Assembly (NCBI GenBank): GCA_038503065.1
Contig: JBCAMK010000002.1
Location: 3,162,001-3,226,000, forward strand
Reading direction: 5' to 3'
Length of the DNA: 64,000 nt
Source: Paragyromitra xinjiangensis
Taxonomy: Eukaryota; Ascomycota; Pezizomycetes; Pezizales; Discinaceae
Positions 47,625-59,744 of the stretch are shown piece by piece (positions within the stretch are counted from its first letter, which is position 1; every line of letters starts with the position of its first letter). A program made the translations under genes and the position numbers. Under the pieces are notes generated by a model. The model saw nothing but the letters and a program-made list of their open reading frames with translations. It ran no database searches and was not told the origin of the DNA.

Positions 47625-49099
47625 ATGTCCGAACTCAGACGCAAGGCCCTCGGCAGTGGCAAAACTGTCTCCCGTAAGGCCCAATCCCGCCAGTCCAGCG
47701 CTGCTTCCAGCCGCGCCACCTCTCGCGCAAACTCTCGCGCAACTTCGCGCGCAGCCTCCCGCGCTGGCACTGACGATGAAGGCGGTGATCTGTCTGATGA
47801 GACCAACTTCAGGTATGTCATATTCCCGCTCTTTTACATTTCCCAAAATATCCCCAGAGAAAGAAGGCTAAAACGAAAGCACACGCCTAGTCTCGGATCC
47901 GTCGATGAGCTTGGAACCCTCGAAGATATGGAAGAGAGCACAGGGGCGTGGCAAGAGGAGCTTGGAGATCGGATGATGCAGATCACAGAGCGGAAAAAGT
48001 CGTCGTTTGCGGGGCGGGAAGAGGCATTTGCGGCATATATCCGGATTCTAAGCGCAAAGTATGCGAAAGAGGAGATTTACCCGAAGAAGAATGACCTGAT
48101 CGACTCCATGCTGCGGAGTATCAAGGGAGGCAAGACGGAGAAGGAGAGTCTACTAGCCTCGAAAGGTTTGCTCCATCTCTTCTTTTTGCCAATAACTAAA
48201 ATGACTAACACCATCCAGCCATCGCGATCACCATCGTCACTGACCCCACAGAAGACCTCTTTAACACCCTCTCTCCCACTTTCAAACGCACCATAACCGA
48301 CACTCCCGTGCTTCCTCTTAAAACATCCCTCATCCATGCCCTTGGCACTGCAACTTTTTATGGTGGTGCTTCCCTCTCCTCTACCGAGGAAGTAATGGAC
48401 TTTCTCCTCGATATCGTCGAATCCGACGGGCATTCGATCGGCGCAGGCGACGACGGAGCTGTTGTTACCGCGGCTCTCGAGGAATGGGGCAGCCTGTGCA
48501 CACAGCTCGATGATGCCGAGGATGTCACAAAAAATAGCATGGACGCGCTCGTCGAGCAGCTCGACAGTTCAGAAATCAGTGTACAGATTGCCGCTGGTGA
48601 GAACATCGCACTACTATATGAGAAGAGCTACACCGAGGCCGAAGAAGACGAACTGGACGATCCAAATGAGGCAGGTAAAAAGTTCATACGCAGGTATGAG
48701 CCGTATGCACGGTACGATCACCTGAAGGAGATACTATCGCGGCTGTCGTCTGGGAGCAAGAAGTACTTGAGCAAGAAGAACAAAAAGACTCAGCACTCAG
48801 CATTTGCGGATATTCTCCATAGCGTTGAGAACCCCCTCAAGGGACCACGATATTCTGAGGCGCTAGATAAAAACGATAGAGTCCGCGGATCACGGATGAC
48901 GGTGCGAGTACATCAAAAGGGTGTACTGAGGGTTGACCGGTGGTGGAAGCTGCACCGGCTGCAGCATCTGCGGCGGGTGTTGGCAGGAGGGTTTCTAAAC
49001 CATTGGGTTGAGAATCCGGTTATCTTTGAGAGTCTGAGGTATGTGGAAATTGAAGTAAAGCTGGGGGTGGGGACGAGAGGGAAGAAGTGGAAGTGGTGA
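47625..49099 (+). CDS. IFRD-family protein
   Basis: Interferon-related developmental regulator family, HEAT-like helical proteins; animal members associate with ribosomes and transcription cofactors. Three exons join in phase: the first ends TNFR, the second begins ERRLKRKHTPSLGSVDELG and ends ESLLASK, the third begins AIAITIVTDPTEDLFNTL. The N-terminus is an Arg/Ser/Ala-rich repeat (SRATSRANSRATSRAASRAG), probably disordered. Family segments: FAGREEAFAAYIRILSAKYA and GENIALLYEK, and the C-terminal DRVRGSRMTVRVHQKGVLRV with VDRWWKLHRLQHLRRVL, which matches the IFRD C-terminal domain. The fungal role is not established. Confidence 0.88.
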
Positions 49100-50402
49100 G
49101 AGGGGATAGTTTTTTTTTTTAATGGGTAGGCTAACTGGGAGTTTCTCTTTTCCTATAGCTTGTTTGTGGAGGAGTGTTAAATGTTAGCGACCGGAGGTAG
49201 AGGAGGTAGAGGAGGGTGCGTAACGGATAGACTAGAGGCGGGTCACTCGTTATGGGATTTTCTTTTATTCCTTGTTGTGGGATCATTGCGCACTTTTCTA
49301 GGCTTGGATTTTTTTTGTTTTTTTGCTTTTTTGTGTAGTGGGCTGTTTGCATTCGTTCATCGGGAGGGGTTGATTGGTTTTTTTTCTCTCCTACTACTAT
49401 GGGATAGGTTTCCTTTACTTGTATTCTTCTTCTTTGTCTCACTGTGTCTTCTAATTCATCGTATTGGGATCACGATACGGCGGCGTTCATATTTTTTCTA
49501 CGGGGTGGGCGCAATGTCGATACATAGATACATTGCAAGGGGGGTGAATTGATCGAGTGCGAAAAAAGTAAATATGTTTATGTAGGTTGGGAGGGTTTTT
49601 CTGTTGGGTTGCTTAGCTGCTGGTTGGGGTGGACGGCTAGATGAAATTTAAACTACAGATTTATGAATATTGGGGTTCTCTGGGGGTGTGAATGGGGGGT
49701 GGTGGGGTTGGAACTTTAAGCCTTCTTGGAGTTGCTTCTTACGGTTGCTTTTACGGTTTATTTTTTTTGCGCGGGCTATTTATCAGGTGTTTAGACGCCA
49801 CGGGTGTCGTGTTTAGCCTGTTGGATTTTCTCGCTTTATGGATGTCTAAGGAAGGTCTATTGTAGTTGAACTATGCTATAGATTCCAAAAATAGCTGGGG
49901 TGGGTAGCGGAAGCTCTGGCTATCATCGAGCACGGTAGATCACTCGCTTTTGCCAAGTGGGACGTCCTACTCCACTCCCACTGACACACCTCTCGACTTC
50001 AACTCTAGGTTATTTCCCTTCATTGGTTATATCATCTTGCTAACGTATTTTTCGTAATGTCTACTTGCGTCACCCATTCTTAAGTTTTAGACCAATCTTA
50101 TTGGTGGGTGGAGAGGAGGACATGCGGAGGGATTATAGCTTGGGGATTCACAATACCAACAAGTCCCATGTTAGCTAGCCGGTATGGCAAAGTCAACGGC
50201 TTTACTCTTGCAACAACCTTAGAATAATAGATCTGAGCCGAGCCGAGCTGATACTAGTGATAATTGGAGTAGATCCAAATTAATTACCGGTGATGGCTAT
50301 GATATCACTAGATAAAGAATAAACTGTACATATTCTGCAACTCCAAAGAAAAGAAAGAAAAAGAGCCCAACATCATCAACATCATACCTAACAGAAACCC
50401 TC
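49100..50402. other. 1.3-kb intergenic region
   Basis: T-rich on the plus strand just after the IFRD stop (runs near 49110 and 49300-49385), probably UTR. A motif copy lies at 49930-49945. No gene supported; the 123-residue frame at 49181-49552 is low-complexity. Confidence 0.45.
49930..49945 (-). repeat. GAGTGAT-N5-RTG motif copy
   Basis: Reads on the minus strand GC-GAGTGAT-CTACC-GTGC. Confidence 0.55.
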
Positions 50403-50909
50403 CTACTCAGAACCATCATCCTCCTCATCTTTCTCCTTCTTCCTCTGCTCTGCCCTCTGTCTTTTCTCCTCTTTTCTCCTCGCCTTCTTATCCGCCTTCT
50501 TATCCGCCTTCTTCACACCCGTCTTCACCGCCGGAACGCTCCCACCTCGATCTTCATCCTCCCCCTCCCTCAACGCATCGATATCATCTTCACCATTCTC
50601 CCTATCCTCACCCTCTTGATCCTCCCCTTCGCCCTCTATAGGAACAACCTGCTCCACAATTGGCGCAGTCATATCTGTCAACCCCTCGATATCCAGCTCG
50701 CCTTGTACAGGTCGTGGAACATGTATCCCAACCAGTGCTTGCTCGATCCGCTTCAGATTCGTGAATACAATCTCATTATGGCCGTTGTGTACATCGTTTT
50801 TAGAGACCTCTGCGGCTGTGGTGAAGGCTGTTAGGAAAGCGTGTGCTTGCCCGGGGGGTAGAGGTGTGGATGAGAGGATCTTGGTTGGTGGTGCGTGGAG
50901 AGGTGCCAT
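50403..50909 (-). CDS. Small acidic/lysine-rich protein, possibly RPA14-like
   Basis: An intronless frame of 168 residues. The N-terminal 65 residues are ordered-looking (PPGQAHAFLTAFTTAAEVSK, then NLKRIEQALVGIHVPRPVQG). A Glu/Asp-rich linker (EGEDQEGEDRENGEDDIDAL) and a lysine-rich coiled tail (KKADKKARRKEEKRQRAEQR) follow. The pattern of a short helical N-terminus ending in an L-x-R-I-x-x-x-L-x-G motif and a charged tail resembles fungal RNA polymerase I subunit RPA14 (Ker1 family), but this is a weak resemblance by eye. If wrong, it is an unassigned charged nuclear protein. Confidence 0.55.
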   Translation of the reverse strand: MAPLHAPPTKILSSTPLPPGQAHAFLTAFTTAAEVSKNDVHNGHNEIVFTNLKRIEQALVGIHVPRPVQGELDIEGLTDMTAPIVEQVVPIEGEGEDQEGEDRENGEDDIDALREGEDEDRGGSVPAVKTGVKKADKKADKKARRKEEKRQRAEQRKKEKDEEDDGSE

Positions 50910-51990
50910 TTTGTCTAGACTGGTGGTCGGTCAGTCGTGTTTGTTTGTGGAGTGGAGGGGGTAGGTATAGCTCACAATTAGAGAATTCAGTTAAGGTGGT
51001 TTCATGTAATTTCGTCTGAGAAGGCTTGCGAATTGCGTCGGGATGGTGGTTGAGAACTAGCAAACAGCATTCAGAGGTTGAATTTGCAGACCCTTGGCAC
51101 TATCTTTCTTTTTTGTGGAATTCTGAGGCTCAAATTAACTAACCCCAAGCAGGCATAGCGTACCAGCAACCCTGAAGCTATTGTTCCACCTCATCCTGAC
51201 AGAAAAATCAAATTACGCAAACCTAGGAATACATGACCATATTAACGAAGCTTCCCACCTCTAAACTCCTCTAACTGCAGTACGCTCAAGAAAGATTACA
51301 ATAAATGGTCATAAAATTTATCGAGAAGTTTGTCATCAACACACCAGAAATAATACTGAACCCACCACCGTAATCCACGCCCCTTAACATAATACCAATA
51401 CAAGTCATAACCATCATCCACAAAAAAATCAGCCCGCAAACCAAAAGATATCTTTAGCTCTGAATTTTTCAACCCTTTTTCTCCCTCTGCCCGTTGATAT
51501 CCCGAATGTTGAAGGAAAAAGAAACAAACAAAAGGCGCCCGCCAAAGAAGGTCAAAATAAAATAAGTGCAAAAGAGCAGGGAGACCCGAAAAGGATAAAA
51601 TGGAACAAAAAAATGAAGAACCCAACAGGTCATATCGTAGCCACTCTTCGTCAACCATCTCCAGATATCTGTGTAATAAACTACCCCAGAAAAAAAACAA
51701 TAAGTTAACATGCATGAATGAATAGGAAAACTAAAGACTCACCCGTTAACCTTTCCAAACGGAGCAGAAAAGAAAACACAAAATTTCTGGAACATTGAAA
51801 CTACAGTGAAGAAAAATAGGAGAAAAGAATAAAAGTAAACCCAACAATCCTAAAACGTGAAGCTAAATGAACAAGCGCATCGCCCCCAACTAAAAGTAAA
51901 AATTCCCCAAGTTTTCACCGCTCGTATAAGTGACAGAAAAAGGACAGAAAACACAAAAAATTATCCAAAGAAAAACATCATTGACATAAA
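50910..51990. other. Intergenic region, no gene seen
   Basis: A-rich on the plus strand, probably the long 3' UTR of the following minus-strand gene. The 139-residue frame at 51296-51715 is unsupported. Confidence 0.45.
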
Positions 51991-54900
51991 TTACCGGTAG
52001 TTAGCACCGTAAGCTTCATATTCGTGACCATTACCAAAAGTATCTGATAGGACTATCGTTAGATCCGAGCCGCCTAAAAACCTCTGGGGGTTAGAGCTTA
52101 CCAGCAGTACCTTGAGATGACTGGTGTCTATGCCGTCTAGTATTCTCCTTGTTGCTGTTGCTCGACAAGGGCCGAGGTCCCCGCAACCCTGAAGCGGTAG
52201 ATGGCGACCGTGCTGAGGAGAAGGGGGATCCAAGCTAAATTAGGAAAATATATTTAGCAATTATCCTCAGAAGGGAAATTTTCAATATAACATACTCCTC
52301 CTTCGTGATCTGGAGAAAGGACATCACGCGACTTCTTCCTGGAAGCAGACGAAGATGCACCTCCTTCTCTCTCTCGTTCCCTTCTCTCTTTCTTCTCCCT
52401 ACGCCTCTGCTTCTCTTCTTCGGTCCTCTCTTTCTTGTGTTTCCTAATTTTCTCACCATTCTCATCCCTATGTTTAGATCTTCTCTTTTCTGATGAAGGA
52501 TATTCAGGATCGTCAGCAGTAGCAGCAGGAGTGAGAGGCTCTTTGGGCGGTCGCGGCGGGCCGCCAACCGGTGTCTGAGGGGCGAGCCCTTGCTGTTGCA
52601 GGTGCTGGTTATAAGCATCCTGCGCCAGCGGAGACACCAATTTCCCATCTTTCGAGAATCCTCCCGGACCGAGAGGTGGGAAGGTCCCAAGAGTTGATGT
52701 GGAAGCGTTAGCGCCGGGAGAATGGGGTGCGATGCCCGAAGCCATGAGCTGTTGTGCCTGTGCCTCCAACTGGTGGTTATACGGCAATCGCGGCTGTGGA
52801 GCATGGACTTCAAGAGATCGGCGATTTGAGTGGTTTATCGGGGCATCGGTACCCCTGGATGAGGGAGGAATCGGGGACATGGCGCGCTGCCCTTCCGAGT
52901 AGGGTGAAGGGGGTTCGGGTTGGGTATTCTTCATGGGTGGTTCCCAGAAGTTGAGGTCAGACCGAGACCCATCCGATAATTCGCCTGTTTGATTCTTCTT
53001 TTTCAGAAAACCTCTGACTGTAGAGGAAGCCGTAGTTTCCGACCATCGCGAAATCTTGGGGAAAATCGAAGAAGACCCAGACTCACGTTTATTTTTCTCC
53101 GCCGACTTTGTTGGAGTGTTGTTATTGCTGAATGAAGTGGGCGGACCCCTCATCTCCGGCGGTGTGTTTAAAGGCAGGGAGCCTCCTCGGACTTCGCGTG
53201 GTGGGGTTCGGAGCACAGCATCTTCTTCTATCGGGGAGATTCGAGTAGACTGCCGTGGTCGCTCGTCTTGGTAGATTCTGGCGGTAGCGCTAGGTTGGCT
53301 AGGAACACCGCTGTAATAGCCCGAGTTGGCGCCCGAAGAAGTTGCTGGCCCGCCGGTCTCTGTTCCTACTGTTTCAGTATTTCCAGGGCTCTTGAATGCA
53401 TCAAAGGTTCCCAGGCTCTGACTTTGCATTAAACTTTGCTGATAAAACTCTTGACCACCCTTCAAACCCTCAACCTCCGTCAACAATGTACAAAGCCTGT
53501 TTTCGCACCGTTAGTAATGCTTTAATGCACTCACCAAAGTAAGTCGGAAAAGGGAGGGCGCACATCTCCTCAATCCTCTGCAAGTCATTGGAGCTCTTCA
53601 TGCTCAGTCCTTTCAACGCCCTCCTAAACACATTGCGTTTCTTAGCAACACCTTCATCATCGCCATCCACATCTTTATTAGGATATCTAGGTGCTCTAGG
53701 AGTTGATGGTGGTAATGGACGAGGCCCTTGAATGACCTTCTGAACACTCCTTTCCGTGTTCATTCCAACCTCATCAATGATATTTCGCTGCTGCATCTCC
53801 AGCTGCTTCTTCATATCCTCAAATGAGTTCCTCATTTCGGCAGCACTCCGCACCAACGTAACCAAAATTTCCGTATCCCGAGCATTACGTTGTGCATCCC
53901 GAACAGTAAGCTTGTAACGGTTAGTAACTAGGCTCTCAAGGAAATAGTAGAAGGTCATACATGGTCCATCAACGCAACGATATCTTTGGATTGAATTCTG
54001 TCGACTCCTCTTCCGGTGGAACTATCGTATAATGGCGATGGCATGCCGTGAGAATTACCACTCCCCATTCGCATGTGACCGCGATACGGAGAGTATTCAT
54101 CATCTTCTAAGCCAATGCCACGAATCGTACCCATCCCCATAGACGGACTGCCCATTTGCTGGACAGGTGTCATTGGGCCCGGTGATTGCATACCAGGGTT
54201 CGCTGCAGAAATATAACCCTCATCCTTCGTTTGGATAGCTGGCGATAGAGACCGGAGAGATGGCGGCATCCCGCTAGGGTTAGATCCAAGATCATCGTTA
54301 TATTGATGGTCGTTGGCGGAGTTGTACTGCCAGTCTTCCGGCTCGTGGCCAATAGGTCCCTGAATTATAGAAGGATTCGTGTCGAGCTCTTCGTCATCGT
54401 CTGCCGGATGCAGGTGTCCCGTCTCATGCCTACCATCATCTGACTTTGACAAAGCGCTAGGGCCAAGTATAGGCTGAGAATCAGTTCGATAAGAAATATC
54501 GGACCTGCCGGGGTTTGAGGGAGCATCAAGAACCGATGCCTGAACTGAACCTGGTACGACAGGAGTAGACCTCATTGACGGGTTTCCACCAAGCATAAAA
54601 ACTCGTTGGCCGTCCATGTCCTTGTCGAAATCTGCTGCGTCGCGCTGGATCTCGGTGTTTACATATCTTGCTTCAATAGACGTATCCTGTAGCCCAGATC
54701 CCATAAGTGCACGACCTTGTGCCTCCTCACGAACCTTTGCAAAGTACGCATCCACTGCACTGTTCTTCTGAGAGACATCTTCATCCCAGTAATCTGTTTC
54801 GTGAATATCCCCCATCTCTCCGCTCTGCTTCCCCTTGCCTTTTCGCCTCTGTTTTGCCAATTTGGTGCTCTGGGTTGAACTAAGAGACGCAATCGAAAGT

Positions 54901-56837
54901 GCCCGATCACCAGGCTGGAGGTTGCTTTGCGCTTCTCCAACACTGCGTCTTGATCCCGAAGAAACCGAACTTACACCGTCATCCCCATTCGCGTGACCAC
55001 CTCCATTTATGTCGAGGTGAGAACGCCTCGGAACCAATGATCGAGAGTCAGCACCATTACGCTCCGACAGGTTACTCCTTGAACCTCCGTATTGCAAACT
55101 CAGGTCGCTGAGCACTGGGAATTCTGAATGTGGAGCTGGCGGGGGTGTGTGTCCGGAAACAGGCATTTCATTTTCTCTTGGATATGGCAGCCCAGATCTT
55201 GATGTGAGAATGGACGCTCTTGTCTCCGCGTACGTGCCGGGGGTATCGTGTCTGTTTGGTGCATCTGGCATTTCCAGCATCTGGGTAACCTCTTGGATGC
55301 CGTTAATACCCACAAGCGAAACGCCTTCCCCGTTTTCGGAATGTATCGGAGAACGAGAACCAAGACCAAGACCAGGTGCTCTCGGATATGACATCTCGGA
55401 CTTGTCAGACATCACGTCAGCGAACCCGTTGTCAATCACATCATTTAATTCCGCGATGACTTGTGAAACTACCTCTCGGTTGTTCTCCGAAACTTGAGAA
55501 TCTGGACCGCCAGCAATTACCATGCCCTGGCCATTACCCTTATCCATATCCGGAGTTAGAACTACCATCGGCTGCGCAACATTAGGCATACTTAAGCTCT
55601 TATCAAGCCTTTTACTAGACTGACGGTCAAGCAGTGCAGAAGCAACGGTCTGATCAAACTTTGCTAATTTCGATTGGTGATTATTGCTCTTGATCTCATT
55701 GAGCTGCGGGAGAATAAGTCGCTTGATGGCGTCTTCGACCAGGTCGAGAAGGGCCGGATTATTGATTGAAGCAGATCTCTGCAATTGGGATTCTGCCATT
55801 TGAGATTCTTTCCGGTGCTGGCGGCTTTTCTCGGCTGTGATTTCATCAATTTCTCGATCGCGACTTCTGCTGCGGCTTCGTGGTCGAGCCACTTTCAAGA
55901 AATCGCCATTCATTGTACTTCCCTGCCGACTTTGTGGTTTCCGTGCTTTAGGGACACGTCCCTTACCCAACTTCTCTAAGCCCTCCATTACATTCTGCTC
56001 AATCATCTGTTTCTCTTGTTGGCTCATTGATTCCCGATTAGATGATATCCGCTCCCGACTGAGACTCCTGCTTCTCCGCCGGCTCAATTTGGGTGTCTTG
56101 AGCCCCGCCTCTTCTTCGACATCGTACTCCCTGCTGGCACTCCTGCTTCTTGCCCCCTTCTGTGGTTTTACCATATCTTTATCGAAGTAGCCGTCAGGTT
56201 GTTTGCTTCTTGATGCAGACCGATTTCGTCGAGCAGCACGACGATTGTAGGATTCATTCATTTCTCTGGGTGAACTGTTGACAGATCCAGGACTAGCAGC
56301 CTCTCGTATGACAGTGACATTGAATGGATGATAACTATCATCGGCACTAGAATTGTACGACGTGATCGACGAATGGTCACCAGAGGTTGACCGATTGTTT
56401 TGAGGATCGCCCATGACCAACCTGTCCTCTCCAATGTGTGGCGATAAAGATATCCTCTGGGTGTGAGACGGCTTTCGATTCGGACTGGTGCCGACGTCTG
56501 AGATTTGAAGGCCCTGGCCGTCGGAAGAGGCTTTTACGTGGTGACGCCTGGCAGCAGCTGGAGTTACCTTGACCCGAACGCTCGGACGACGGCTGGACGA
56601 CCCTGGACTGGGCTTCCCGTTCTCAAAATACTCTATCAGCAGAGAGGTGTTGGTTCCGCTGAGAGTGGTGCTTGCATCTGCACTCTTTTTCCTCCTACGG
56701 TTCGTTTGTATGGTAACGGCGCGGCCGTCTTCAGGAATGGAATAGCTGGTGTGATCTGTCCTACGTGAAAGATCGGTTGCAGTGTAGCTCCCCTGAGAGC
56801 TGAGTACGGACGGCTCCTGTGCAGTATTTCCTCCCAT
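51991..56837 (-). CDS. Large disordered fungal protein, unknown function
   Basis: Five exons (56837-53961, 53910-53564, 53496-52296, 52234-52102, 52043-51991) sum to a clean frame of 1,536 residues. I recognise it only as a Pezizomycotina-type conserved protein. Possible conserved islands are TSLLIEYFENGKP with RRPSVRVKVTPAAARR near the N-terminus, EQNVMEGLEKLGKGRVPKAR, LVEDAIKRLILPQLNEIK, and RNVFRRALKGLSMKSSNDLQ followed by RIEEMLCTLLTEVEGLK. Between them are Ser/Arg-rich (SRSASRE, SRRRSRSLSRE) and Pro-rich stretches. A coiled coil lies near VRSAAEMRNSFEDMKKQLEM, and a lysine/arginine/glutamate block near the C-terminus (KERTEEEKQRRREKKERRER). A scaffold or cell-cortex role is possible, but nothing proves it. 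Confidence 0.8.
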
Positions 56838-57539
56838 TTTGGGCTCAGTCTAGGATGTTACCAAGTATGGAGACCGCGCGCGGCCTAAGCGCAAAGTGTA
56901 AGTCAGAACAAGACTAATGTGGTTGCCATGCGAATTGAATTGTTAGGTACCTTTTTTTTCTTCACGTCCACGTTGCTGATATTCGCTGTGAATCAACCGG
57001 CCGCGAGGCTGGTGGATGCACCAACAGCGTTGGCAGGAGGAACAGTCGATAGGAGAGGAGAGCTCGAGGTGAGGAGCGGGAGACGGGAAGGAGAAGGCGA
57101 AAGATGGCAATGATGATATTATCGAAGGCGAAGGTGATGATTGCTCACAATGAGGATGCCAGAAGATGTGTGGGAGGTTGATGGAGGGAAGGGTGGATGG
57201 ATGGACGGACGGATGGCTGGGGGGGTGTGGGAAACGAGCGACGGGACGGTCTGGCAGGTGATGGTACTTGTGTTGGTGGAAAGTGGGCAACCGAATGAGA
57301 AGCGAGAGGCGAAGAGCTGTGCCTCCACGCACTCTTTTGAGCCGATGATTGAATGACTGCCTGGAGGTGCTTTCTCAGTCTGTCTCGATGTCACTCTGTT
57401 TGTATCTGTTTGTATGTATTTCTGAACGCAAAACGCCTCCGAGAAAAACACTCAAATAGCAGCACTGCAGAGCAGCAGAGCAAACGCCAGGGCGCGAGGA
57501 AGATCAAGGGGGGTGATGTAGGCAGGCTTGCTCGATGGG

Positions 57540-57590
57540 CAGGCAGCAGCGGAGCAGCAGCAGGAGCAGCAGGAGCAGCAGCAGATACAC
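57540..57590 (+). repeat. Imperfect CAG/GCAGGA triplet tract
   Basis: A run of GCAGCAG, GGAGCAGCAGCAGGA and similar units over about 45 bases, in noncoding DNA upstream of the large minus-strand gene. Frames through it give poly-Ala/Ser-type low complexity. Confidence 0.5.
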
Positions 57591-59728
57591 CGCACAGAGA
57601 GAAAACCCCTCCCAACCAACAGCCAACTGTCTCCGACGCAAAAGCCAGTGCAATAAATGGCCGGGCTGGGTGTAAACAAATCCAAGGGACAGATAATGCG
57701 GTGGCGGCGGTGCTTTGCCCGTGTAAGCAAGCGCTGTTGCTGGTCGCTTTCCTAGCCACCCCGTTGGCTGCGTGCGCCCGCCTATTTTCCCTTTTGCCCG
57801 CGGCTGAGACTGCGGTACCTCTCTACCGCCTCTCCACTGGGCTTCCTTGCACCCACTCCGCCATCCACTCACCACAGCAACCCTTTCGTCTAGCACACAA
57901 GCATCCTGGCGGTAGGTACTCGAGCTGATCTTGATCCCCAACGGGCTACATGTACCGAACGAGGACCATCATAAGCCACACTGCTACTCCTATGGAAGAG
58001 ATCTCATCGAATATGAGCACATGCGTTCGACAACCTTCTACTTGAACCCAGGCTATGGATGCAGACAACACTTTGAGCGTAAGCGGCCGCGCGCTCCCGC
58101 TGCACAGGGTTTTTCAGTAGTCAAAAAGTGAGAGAGAAAGAAAGAAAAAGAAAAAAAAGAAAGGAAAATCTTGAAGGAGGGATGAGTTGTCTCCGTCTGC
58201 ATCAGAATTTTTACCTCTGGTGTTGAGGTCAGTGGGGTAACACGTACGCCAAGCTTCGTCATCATTAGCCGTTTCTATAGCAATGGATTTCGCGTCAGAT
58301 CCAAATAATCAATCCAGGAATCGTAAACAGCTTGATGTGCAGAAATACTAACCCCAACTGCCCTTAGTCGCTCTGCCATCGTTCCTGAATGATGCCCTAT
58401 CTCCACCCCTCGCCATCATATATCAACCCCCTATTTTCCTTCCGCTGAAATTCCGAAAAATATATATTTATGCAATCCGATATCCGGCCTTCTGATACCA
58501 GCTAGCTACGTGGTCGTGTTGCATACAGATACCAGGGTCCTCATCTTCCACTTTCAGACACCCCATCCGCTCCATAGTTCCATAGGCAAAATACGCTTTT
58601 CATTCGTCCCGCATATTGAGGGGGGTGGTGGAAGTTGTAGTGAGCTTCCTTTGGAATGGCGGGGTCGTTTAGCGGACGCGTGGTGAGCGCACGAATGAAA
58701 GTCGCGGCTCTTTCCACGCTTTTCCTTTTCCACACGTGCGGCTCCGTCAAGCATCCCAGCCGAAGAAATTCCTTCGCTAACCCTACTCCAGATACTTACA
58801 CGAACGGCACTTCCCGATTTTCCGACGTCAAAACTGAGGCATGTTTCACAGTCTGACGCTATTTAGGTCGGAGGAATGTTTCGCTAAGTGACCGCCGCAT
58901 TAATTTATTTAAATGTCCTGTTCTCCTTCGCAGAGGATGAGGCCGGTGCCTGGATCTCTACATTCCCTCACTCGATTTTCTTTCGGCATATCGCCTGCCT
59001 TCATGCATGCTAGACATTGTCTAACCACACCGCCACATTCCACAGTTCGGACGGGTCGTCGTCCATAGGTATTCGAACCATCGAGATATTTCCAATCTTT
59101 CCCCCTCAACGAAAACATCTCCTACCAGAAAATTTGAGGGGTTGGATAACAAAAGTTACTCAGTCGAGACAGCTACTTATCATCCATTGGTTGTTATTCT
59201 ACCTAAGACATCAAGTTCTCGGTAGAGATACATGTATTCTCCAAGATCCATGAAATATTGTGATCCGTAAATTCCCTCCTACTTTTTCACAAACTCCCAT
59301 TCAAAAGATACCCAAGGATCGGATGCATTGAATTACCCCACGTAAATTAGTGGATGGGATGCCTCTAAAGATCCGCTTCCGCGGTCGCCAATAATACCGA
59401 GTGATAAAAAGAATGCAGTCATAGTTATGTACGTCTCACAAATACAGGATTTAGGGCGTTTCCTACTGTATTCCCTATTGGACTTTTTTAAAAATGTCCT
59501 AGAAGATCTTAAGGCTATCCTACCCTGCGCCTTATCAGCTAGAAGCCCGTCGGGAGAAACCTAACGAACCTATTATCGTCCAGAGTTAAGGCGCCATGAC
59601 CATATGCATGCAGCTCTAGTACCGAGAAAAATCAACAGCGAAAGCGGGCGAGATGCAGGTGGAATAATAGGCGAATGGGAAAGCTTGGATGAGTGCCGGA
59701 TGTGGGTGAATATGTCGGAGGTGTAACC

Positions 59729-59744
59729 GAGTGATGCAGTGTGA
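59729..59744 (+). repeat. GAGTGAT-N5-RTGA motif copy
   Basis: Reads AACC-GAGTGAT-GCAGT-GTGA. It is in gene-poor DNA. A partial copy (CCGAGTGAT only) is 330 bases to its left. Confidence 0.6.

Noticed and set aside
49181..49552. 123-residue plus frame past IFRD
   Set aside because: Phe/Leu-rich translation of T-runs in a probable 3' UTR.
57353..57928. 191-residue plus frame and opposite-strand frames over the GC-rich triplet region
   Set aside because: Composition is low-complexity Ala/Gly/Ser driven by CAG-type repeats and several overlapping frames are equally open; no domain seen.
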